This document shows, one piece after another, positions 56,786-64,000 of a DNA stretch of 64,000 nt (the stretch's first letter is position 1; each line of letters opens with the position of its first letter). A program made the position numbers and the translations under genes. Under the pieces are notes generated by a model. It ran no database searches and was not told the DNA's origin. It worked only from the letters and a program-made list of their open reading frames with translations. The DNA lies in the NCBI GenBank assembly GCA_025716815.1, contig JAIXMN010000026.1, forward strand, positions 186,001 to 250,000, written 5' to 3'. This DNA comes from Dichotomocladium elegans. Taxonomy: Eukaryota; Mucoromycota; Mucoromycetes; Mucorales; Lichtheimiaceae.

Positions 56786-57366
56786 TCAATAAAGATCTGC
56801 TCTACTGGAGTTGATTGTCTCCCAATGCTTTCTTGGAGAGTGGTTGGGGACGCGAGCTCTTTCACTACTTTCAGGCGATATCGCCGTCTTTGAGGACGGC
56901 TTACGCTCCAGAGCTACGTGTTTTTATCGTTTGCAGCAGAGCTGAAGGCATTTTAGAGTTTCTGTACATACATAATTCGAGACCTTCGTTATTGCATTCT
57001 TCATGCTGATCCTCATCGTAGGATTGTGCCCACATCTTTTTACGCTTTCCTGAATCTATGATCTCGCTGTCTGAAAGGTACAAAAAGCGTGGTGGGACAA
57101 TGTGTCTCTCTATGCATATGCGATTCACGCGCCATGAAACAGCGAAATGTACATCTTTATGGGTAAGACATTCAGCTTTAAGAGAACAATTGCAGACATG
57201 TACATTTCTCAGCATTTCTGATTCCAATTTGATCAAACTTCTCGGAATCTAGACTGAGTACTTTAAGAATGTGCTTCTGCAGAACTTCCATTGCTTTTGC
57301 TTGGCCATTCCCCTCCTCCCACAGCGATTTCACAATGTTAAGTGTGTGAGCAGCGTGTTTGCACAT
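56786..57366 (-). CDS. Small three-exon protein of unknown function
   Basis: Exons 57366-57204, 57070-56972 and 56913-56786 join in phase with GT-AG introns to give 129 residues. The N-terminal half is helical (SLWEEGNGQAKAMEVLQKH, SLDSEKFDQIGIRNAEKYSE); the second half is charged and Ser-rich (KRKKMWAQSYDEDQHEE, then SSKTAISPESSERAR) and ends HWETINSSRADLY. The three open pieces meeting at good splice sites support a real gene. I do not recognise the family. A small adaptor or complex subunit would fit the composition, but that is a guess. An extra 5' exon is possible because a TAG acceptor lies just upstream of the ATG. Confidence 0.65.
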
Positions 57367-57689
57367 CTCTCTATTTAACAGCGTAACGGAGACATGGTGG
57401 CCGAACGGATTTCTACATTATCAAAGTCCACGTCGGATGAATCCTATCATTGATCATCTTTAATCTATTATTTTTCATTTTCATTTCTTTAAAGAAAGGT
57501 TAGTAGCCCGTCGATTAAGGCCCTGAAAATAGAGTCTCGTAAGAGTGATAGCCGCGTGAAGGCCGGATGCTGTGTATCCCGTCTCCTATTCAGGATCGGC
57601 GCCAAACGTGCATCCTCGGAGAGATCCCTCTGACAAGCAGACACAAGATCTTCTCATGACGGATACCCAAGCCGAAACTCGAGTATACT
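57367..57689. other. Intergenic up to the gypsy fragment
   Basis: No gene. May contain heavily decayed protease-proximal retroelement sequence towards its end. Confidence 0.35.
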
Positions 57690-57710
57690 GCCTACCTCGT
57701 AATGGGGGAC

Positions 57711-58660
57711 GTTAATTCCTCAATACGATTATATACAGGAATTTCTCAGTGGCTCCCACAACGTTCTTTTGGGAAAAAGCTGGTTTTACGTCGAGAAACC
57801 CAATATTGACTGGTGGGCGAACAAGATGAGCTCTTCCGATGTTCCAGTTCAAGTCGAGATCAATTATGCATCCCGGCATGAAGGGAATCAGCTCATCGAT
57901 GCGCATGACGGGGAAAGCTTTGTGTGTCCTCTTTACGGAGAAGTTAGAGTCTGACGGAACCAAGGTTTTCGTGCCAGGGTTAGACAAACTTCTCAATGAC
58001 TATGCCGGCGTATTTCCCGACGATCTACCTACTGGCCTGCCGCCTGAACACGGCGTTGAACACACCATTCCTCTAGAGCCAGACGCACAACCAGCAGCTC
58101 AATGTCTGTAGCGCTTATCTACGCGCGAGTTGGCAGAGCTGAAACGGACGCTCGACGATTTATTGGCAAAGGGGCGGATTGAACCGTCCAGTGCGCCATG
58201 AGGCGCACTGGTTCTGTTTGCGGGCAAGAAGGATGGTACCTTACGAATGGTAGTGGATTATTGAGCTTCGAATCGCGTTACTATAAAGCACCAATTACCC
58301 ATTATCTCGCACCGACGATCTCATGGAGCAGCTCTGTGGTGCCCGAGTGTTCTCGAAGATGGACCTTCGTTCCGGCTATTACCAAATACGAGTCAAGGAA
58401 GACGACGTCCCAAAAACCAGTTTCCTGACGCGATATGGACTCTACGCTTTTACGATTATGCCAATGGGTCTAGCTTCGGCTCCCTCGACGTTTATGCGGG
58501 CTCTCAACAACGTTTTTCATGATCTCCTCGACGAGTGCGCTATTGCATACTTGGATGATATTCTCGTCTACAGTAAGACGCCTGAGAATCACGCCAAACA
58601 CCTTGATAAGGGTTTGGGACAACTACGTCAACACAAACTTTAAGCCAAATGGTCTAAGCG
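57711..58660 (+). pseudogene. Gypsy protease end and reverse transcriptase (broken)
   Basis: NVLLGKSWFYVEKPNIDW is the C-terminal part of a gypsy protease. Next is PGLDKLLNDYAGVFPDDLPT, the RT leader, then (after a stop at 58108) LAELKRTLDDLLAKGRIEPS, VFSKMDLRSGYYQIRVKEDD and the catalytic box AYLDDILVYS. Both catalytic Asp residues are intact. Stops or shifts occur at 58108, near 58199, near 58261 and at 58641. Confidence 0.85.
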
Positions 58661-58759
58661 TACTTTCTGGATGTCTTGACTTGAGTTCCTTGGAATTGAG
58701 GTAGGACTGACGGTGTACGGTGTGAGCCTAGAAAGTTCGATGCGGTCACGAAGTAGACG

Positions 58760-59452
58760 GTGCCCAAAAATGTGGGTGATCTCCAGACGTTTCTTGGATT
58801 TTGTAACTATTATCGATGTTTTGTGCAGCAGTATACAGATGTCACTGTGCTCCTCAACGAGCTCCTTCGTAAGGATGTTCCTTGGATGTGGAGCGACGCG
58901 CGACAGGCGGCTTTTGACGACCTAAAGCGATGGCGTACCTCTGCCCCTGTTCTCGCACTTCCTTATCCCTCTCGACGCTTTTACGGGCACACCGACGCAT
59001 CGACTACGGTCGCTATTGGTGGCATTCTCTCCCAGGAACAGGACGATGGTCTTTTGCACCCTGTCGCTATTGCACCTAGGACTTTGAAAGGTGCAGAACG
59101 GAATTATCCCGTACACGAACTCGAGCTGCTTGAGATCATTTTTTGTCTTAGTGAATGGCGCCACCATTTGGACGGGCGTCGCTTTACGCTATCCACGGAC
59201 AACCGCGCTATCTCTACTCTTCACACAAACACGAATCACTCTTCCCGACAGGCACGATGCCTGGAAAAATTCATGCCATACCAGTTCGACGTTTATCATA
59301 TTCCTCCCGAAATGAACGCGGCCGCTGATACTCTGTCTAAGTGGCCTCCAGATGAGCCGACACATGCTGATGCCCACATGGCGATATATCACATGGCTCT
59401 TATGGTCCAGGGGTTGGACACTTGGTCACAATCTTATCAAATATCATTGTAA
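58760..59452 (+). pseudogene. Gypsy RT thumb and RNase H
   Basis: Open frame with VGDLQTFLGFCNYYRCFVQQ (RT connection) and an RNase H domain (FYGHTDASTTVAIGGILSQE, NYPVHELELLEIIFCLSEWR, LSTDNRAIST, DTLSKWPPDE). The first RNase H Asp lies in HTDAST. The frame ends at a stop at 59450, short of the integrase. Confidence 0.85.
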
Positions 59453-59459
59453 GGACGCA

Positions 59460-60398
59460 CGATGGACAGACGTTATACCCAGGTTACGACCTGGGGAGGA
59501 GGTTGACGATGAATACTCTACGAAGGGCAGAATGTTATATCGAGTTGTGGATGGACGACGAGGAATCCGTGTCCCTCACATGCCAACGCTGCTAAATCGT
59601 ATACTGCATGTCGTACATGATGCACCAGTAACAGGACATAGAGGGATCGACGCAACGCTCGAGCGCGTAGGACGTATTTACTATTTGCCTCATATGAGCA
59701 AAACTGTCCGACGATATATATCCATGTGCGATACGTGTCAAAGGGTGAAACTGACGAACACTAAACCTGCAGGTTTCTTGCAACCATTGGAACGTGCTCC
59801 AGGACGATGGCCATCGGTCTCCATGGACTTTATTACGCATTTGCCCAAGACGAAACACAATTTCGACGCTATCGCAGTACTTGTGGATCGCTTCTTCAAG
59901 GGTGCCCACTTTGCTCCATGCAAGCCGGCTAATATTTCTGAGGACTTTGCTGATCGGTTCTTTCGAGAAATTTATCACCAGCATGGTCTAACCGACGATC
60001 TTGTAAGTGATTGTGACGTACGTTTTACCTGTCGATTCTGGGCCGCTCTCACGAAGATACTTGGCATCAAACGCAACTTCTCGACAGCTTTCCATCGTCA
60101 AAGTGACGGACAAATGGAACGTACGAATCGGACGCTTGAAGACATGCTGCGCAATTACGTCGCTTACAACCAACGTGACTGGGATCGATGGTTATCGATT
60201 CTAGAGGATACGTATAACGCCACCAAGCACGCCTCGATTGGCAATACGCCTTTCTTCGCCAACTTGGGACGGAATGTCTCCCCTGCTCTGGCGCCTGGTA
60301 CTCCATCAGACTTGGCTTCGGCCGACGAATTGGCTACCAAACTTGACTCCATCCGCAACGAGGTGCGTTTACAGCTTGACGCCGTGAAGTGGAATTAG
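59460..60398 (+). pseudogene. Gypsy integrase
   Basis: HHCC finger (HVVHDAPVTGHRG ... MCDTCQRVK) followed by the DDE core: SMDFITHLPK (first Asp), DDLVSDCDVRF (second Asp) and HRQSDGQMERTNRTLEDMLR (Glu). The core is open through KLDSIRNEVRLQLDAVKWN. Downstream, 60400-60830 resembles a decayed integrase tail (ILERIGPVAYRLALPETL) with stops; I could not confirm a chromodomain. Confidence 0.88.
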
Positions 60399-61442
60399 AA
60401 TTGGGTACGCTGGTTCTTGTTAATACGTCTAACATCAATCCCGACGTATATTCCTCTTCCTCGACGAAGAAGTCCCTGCCACGATGAACTGGTCACAAGA
60501 TTCTGGAACGTATTGGGCCTGTGGCATATCGTCTTGCGCTCCCTGAGACGTTGACAGCTCATGACGTTTCCATAGTAGTACTCTCAGGGTTTACAATGAA
60601 CCTGACGATGAAGAGCGACGACCGGAAAGGCCTCCGGCAGTCATTACACGGACAAACGAATATGAGTCGACGAGATTTTGGAACGAACACGTCAGACACA
60701 GCTAAACTCAATACCTTGTCCTTCAAATCTGCCCAACACTAAGGAGTCTCTCCGGCGTTTCCATGAGCAAAAGTCTATAGCGGATACTGCTCCGCCGACT
60801 CGTCGCTCACGCCGTTTAGGCAAATAACCGTTTGGTTGACGCTCGGCATTTCTGATTGGGACGCTTTACATGACTGTTTCTACAGCATTCCGCATTTAGG
60901 CTTCGTGTCCTTCAGCCTTTTTGCCACGACGAACCCTATCTAGTTTCCGATTCTACTGTTGGCTTGACGTTACGCTTGTTCCGCTTGCGCTGATCTGCAG
61001 TATTTCGATCTTACCGCCTCTGCCTCGAGACGCCTTTTTTCCGAGGGGGGGGAGGAATGGATACACCCGTTAGATGACCCCCTTAACTACGAATGCTAAC
61101 AGCTTTAAGCTACCCGACGATTACTAGGGATGTTAAGGTCAAAACGTCATAAGGTTTACGCACGCACGCACGACGCCCTTTACTGCTCTTTAGCATTCGT
61201 ATTTACAACCAGACCAGGCTGTCCACTGGCTGCGCGCAAGTGGACGCCATCCATAGTTCATGTGGATAACAATGACGATTGTGATGGACGACATTAAGAT
61301 GACGACGACGTCGCGGCGGTTAAATCATGTCATCTCTGTCTCACATATTATAGAACACGCAGGTCAATAGACGCATTATTGACGACGGCGATAGCTCTCG
61401 ACGTTTCTCAGGTTTGTTCCAGTCCAAAGGTGGACTTGATTT

Positions 61443-61454
61443 AGAAGGGGAGAA
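61443..61454 (+). other. Polypurine tract of the gypsy element
   Basis: AGAAGGGGAGAA directly precedes the 3' LTR, the position and composition of a plus-strand priming site. Confidence 0.8.
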
Positions 61455-61771
61455 TGTAGCAGTAGCTACACTGACGGGTCACTATCGACCGACGACCAAG
61501 ACACTACAAGGATAATGATCACGATCAAGACTGCATCTCCGGCGACAATATTATGGATCGCACTCACTTTCGTTTTACGACGATCCTATGTATAATACCA
61601 CAGTTATTACCCGCCACTGTCTAGTATATAAACAAGGATGCCCTGTGATGTCGGGCATTCCCACGTTGTATTATTATAATCATCGTTCTTCTCGTCGCGT
61701 TCGTACTTCCTCCACGCTGTATATCAGATACTCTTCGTAAGTACGCGCACAAAAGTCTTTGTACTGTTACA
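61455..61771 (+). repeat. 3' LTR of the Ty3/gypsy element
   Basis: 317 bp, TGTAGCAGTAGCTACA to TGTACTGTTACA, matching 7529-7831 with substitutions and small indels. TATA-like TATATAAACAAGG near 61625 is conserved in both LTRs. Confidence 0.88.
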
Positions 61772-63513
61772 CTTCGCCATGTATGAAGAGCCGAAGAACT
61801 TCATTCCTCCCCCACACACATTATGCTCCAGCCGTTACGATTCAAAGAAAAAATGTGCCACCCCGAATTCAGTGGACGGTTCTCCTTGAACATAAATAAC
61901 ACAATATAATGAACGCTTTAAAACGATTATGGATTTTCCATGCGAGTATGGTTGATAAAGCCCTAGGGAATTGGTTCTGAAATTGTCAAATCTTTTTATA
62001 TGCAGTACTGTGCTTGTGGAAACATGAAATGAGTGTAATGAAAGACGTGATGATGTCTTCTGTTCTAAAACGGCCTGTTGTATGGTTAAACATTGAAACC
62101 ACCAATCCCAATAGTCGTCAAAGCAACCAATGACAAATGCACCGGTTCCCCGAGATCAAGATCTCTCTGGACTAGATCGCTGCTGGTGCATACAATCATG
62201 AGGAACGATATCGCCTATAGCCTTTCTCTCCCGTTCATCTCTCAAAATACGCTGCACTCAACCATAAACAGCACAATTACCTATGGTTGTTCCGGCAAGC
62301 ACTCAAATACTGTGCCAGTGACACATGGACCATATAATCTCTTCGGGATACACTGCGGTTGGCAGATATATTGGGAATGTTGCTCCAAGAGAACCTATCT
62401 TTGAAGCGGCGCAAACGGTAAATGTCGCCAAAGAGTCAGGACTATTGCCGTTTGTCTTTAGCGCTCTCTATAGTATTAGAGTGATTGATATGCTGATGAC
62501 TGGTGAAATGATGGTACCGTTGCGGCCCTTGTGGGAAGTGCGCACTCAATTATAGAGTGGTCGAATACAGTAGCCTATTTTGTTCACCATGCGTTTCCCG
62601 TATTATTATATTTGTAGGACTTGGTGATAGCTGTAAGGAAAGGATTGCGACATGGCGCATGAAGACCGTAATTTGAATTGAGTCCTTGTGATGAACAACA
62701 ATGGAGAAGTAGAAATAGTACGCTGGAAACTTCATATAAAAACACTGTGAAAATAAGCTACCATTGGTGCAAAGATAAGTCTATTACTACTGAAAAACGA
62801 CAGACACTACATGTTATATATTGTACCATCAGGAAGTACATGTCTTAGAGTCTCCATGGCAAATCAGCTTGGATGTTCGCACGGTAACTCGTCATAGCTG
62901 CAGGTTTTCCTCGATATATCTCAAGTTGAAACAAACGCTGAGAGCTTCTTTTCCTACACGAGTGGATATGTAATACTGTTTTCACCGGAATATCGAACCA
63001 CTTTCGTGCAAAGAGGTGATAGCTTTGTTTGCTCTTTGATTACCCGCTACTCGTCCGATTCGACTGCCGCTGTAGAGCACTGAAGCATGATCAAGGCCGA
63101 GATCTTTCCAAATCTGTTGTTGTTGATAGAAAAAGCACTTCTATGCCAAGAAAGCGACCGGGTGATGGCGGGTCCCGCTCCCGTTGCCAAGGTGAGGTAA
63201 ACACCGGAGTGCAAATTTTGGCCATCCCTTACCACAATCCATCCTTTGCCGTTCGCCGAGATGTAGCTCAAATCAGACGTAACTAGTACGAGGAGAATCG
63301 CAAAAGTCGATTTTACATCAAAAATGAGGCGAAGTAAAGATAAAGGTAGCTATTTGGAGTTTTATTGAGGTTTTTATGCGAGATCTCGTCTGCCCCCTTT
63401 TTACCATTATTCCCGCTCCCCCACCAAAAAAACTGTGGATACAGAATAAAAAATACTGGAAATTCCCAACAGCGCTCACCTTCACATCTTCTTCATTCTT
63501 CTTCGTGCTAAAG
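61772..63513. other. Intergenic, unassigned
   Basis: Small open frames (62093-62404, 62325-62555, 63047-63271) have no domain that I recognise and show stops between them. The fragment VGRYIGNVAPREPIFEAAQT near 62360 could be a pseudogene of a metabolic enzyme, but I cannot name it. Confidence 0.35.
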
Positions 63514-64000
63514 ATGTTTTACGATACGCAAGCGATCTCTTCTCCGTGCTCCGGCCGGAGACTTTCCCGTGTCCGATGGATGAGGGCTATGCCCTACACC
63601 ATCCCTTCCGCCGCAATCCGCTGCGATCTTCGTCGTCGCCGCCTCCACAGACGGGAGGCCAAGGCGGCGATGGCCGTCGATTCGGGGTTGGCGTCGCGAC
63701 CCGCGCCACCTGTTTCAGGTGGACCGCGTGGTCCGCTGTCTAAGCGCGTCACCCTGGGTCGCGGTCATCGTCGTTTTGGACCTTATCCAAAACAGGCGCT
63801 GCTGGCCGAGCGATCGCGTCAGCAGCAGCAGCGACAACAGCGAAGAGTGCGCAAGCACGAGGAGGAGTACTTGCAGCAATTACAGCTGCAGTACTACCTC
63901 CAGCAGCAGCAGCAGCACCATCACCAACAGCAGCAGCAGCAGCAGCAGCAACAGCTCCAGCTTCAGTTCGAGCTCGAGCTCCAGCAGCAGCAGCAGCAGC
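63514..64000 (+). CDS. N-terminal part of a Gln-rich protein (runs off the window)
   Basis: The frame from ATG at 63514 stays open to the window end (162 codons). It starts MFYDTQAISSPCSGRRLS, has a basic Arg-rich region, a Pro/Gly segment (SGGPRGPLSKRVTLGRGHRR), then ARRSRQQQQ-like text and a strongly repetitive Gln/Leu tract (EEYLQQLQLQYYLQQ and longer Q runs with His). Such tracts are common in fungal transcription regulators, but no DNA-binding domain has appeared yet. The first ATG could be later; the CAG repeat begins near 63820. Confidence 0.6.
   Translation, partial: MFYDTQAISSPCSGRRLSRVRWMRAMPYTIPSAAIRCDLRRRRLHRREAKAAMAVDSGLASRPAPPVSGGPRGPLSKRVTLGRGHRRFGPYPKQALLAERSRQQQQRQQRRVRKHEEEYLQQLQLQYYLQQQQQHHHQQQQQQQQQQLQLQFELELQQQQQQ
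63820..64000 (+). repeat. CAG trinucleotide-rich tract
   Basis: Several CAG runs (63820-63831, 63901-63915, 63930-63948, 63982-64000) separated by CAC/CTC/GAG codons, all in the glutamine frame of the preceding gene. Confidence 0.9.

Larger units (their letters stand above)
57690..61771 (+). mobile_element. 5'-truncated Ty3/gypsy retrotransposon
   Basis: From about 57700 the DNA reads, in order, the end of a protease, reverse transcriptase, RNase H and integrase, then non-coding sequence, a polypurine tract and a 3' LTR ending TGTTACA. No LTR, primer site, gag or protease active site lies to the left. Domain order PR-RT-RH-IN is that of Ty3/gypsy. Several stops and frameshifts show it is dead. 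Confidence 0.93.

Noticed and set aside
1..64000. CRISPR array, operon or prokaryotic signals
   Set aside because: No spaced direct repeats, no Shine-Dalgarno-led gene runs; all genes have spliceosomal introns. GatB is the nuclear-encoded mitochondrial form with ten exons, not a bacterial contaminant.
1..64000. tRNA or rRNA genes
   Set aside because: No A/B-box pair with cloverleaf potential or rRNA-like block was found by eye; tRNAscan-SE and Infernal would be decisive.

Overview
The window looks like nuclear DNA of a filamentous, early-diverging fungus, most likely Mucoromycota (a Mucorales-like mould); the phylum is an inference. Every gene I could model is broken by short GT-AG introns (mostly 37-110 nt). 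The gene set is eukaryotic and fungal: beta-tubulin, calcineurin A, an ESCRT-0 Vps27, TFIIE-beta, an ERT1/AcuK-type zinc-cluster regulator, a Con7-type C2H2 factor, a GPI-anchored GH16 wall enzyme, a nuclear copy of mitochondrial GatB, Pso2/Snm1 and a SAMHD1-like dNTPase. Intergenic DNA is rich in CT/GA, TA and GT microsatellites, and Ty3/gypsy, pogo/Tigger, Tc1-like and Fanzor-like remnants occur.

Layout: 1-2.0 kb, 3' truncated alpha-actinin-like CH-domain gene (-). 3.6-5.85 kb, decayed Tigger/pogo element with TIRs and TA duplication. 7.5-8.7 kb, 5' part of a Ty3/gypsy element (LTR, primer site, gag and protease remnants). 9.2-10.6 kb GH16 (-). 11.2-13.5 kb GatB (+). 14.4-18.5 kb Con7-like C2H2 factor, a small protein, an unrecognised ORF and a GATA factor (all -). 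20.3-24.1 kb GRIP golgin and a coiled-coil protein (-). 24.6-25.4 kb Tc1-like remnant. 25.6-27.2 kb CCCH/Smr protein (-). 31.1-33.3 kb ERT1-like regulator (-). 34.6-35.8 kb inverted second copy of the Tc1-like remnant carrying an 84-bp MITE. 36.6-38.6 kb calcineurin A (+). 39.5-41.8 kb Pso2 (+). 42.1-43.8 kb beta-tubulin (-). 45.2-46.2 kb membrane protein with a frameshift (+). 47.0-47.4 kb Fanzor/TnpB-like remnant. 47.9-49.3 kb TFIIE-beta (+). 49.35-50.3 kb ZNF830-like (-). 50.4-52.5 kb SAMHD1-like (-). 54.1-56.4 kb Vps27 (+). 56.8-57.4 kb small unknown three-exon gene (-). 57.7-61.8 kb 3' part of a Ty3/gypsy element with its 3' LTR. 63.5-64.0 kb start of a polyQ protein.

The genes are unrelated housekeeping and regulatory loci, not a cluster, and I found no convincing undescribed multi-gene system. 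The most notable signals are a run of GC-AG introns whose frames allow no GT alternative, introns of 37-38 nt, exons of 17-22 nt, a MITE inserted exactly in a Tc1 transposase codon, complementary halves of a gypsy element 49 kb apart, and a Fanzor-like remnant. Splice sites were placed by hand from reading frame and family similarity; no search was run.
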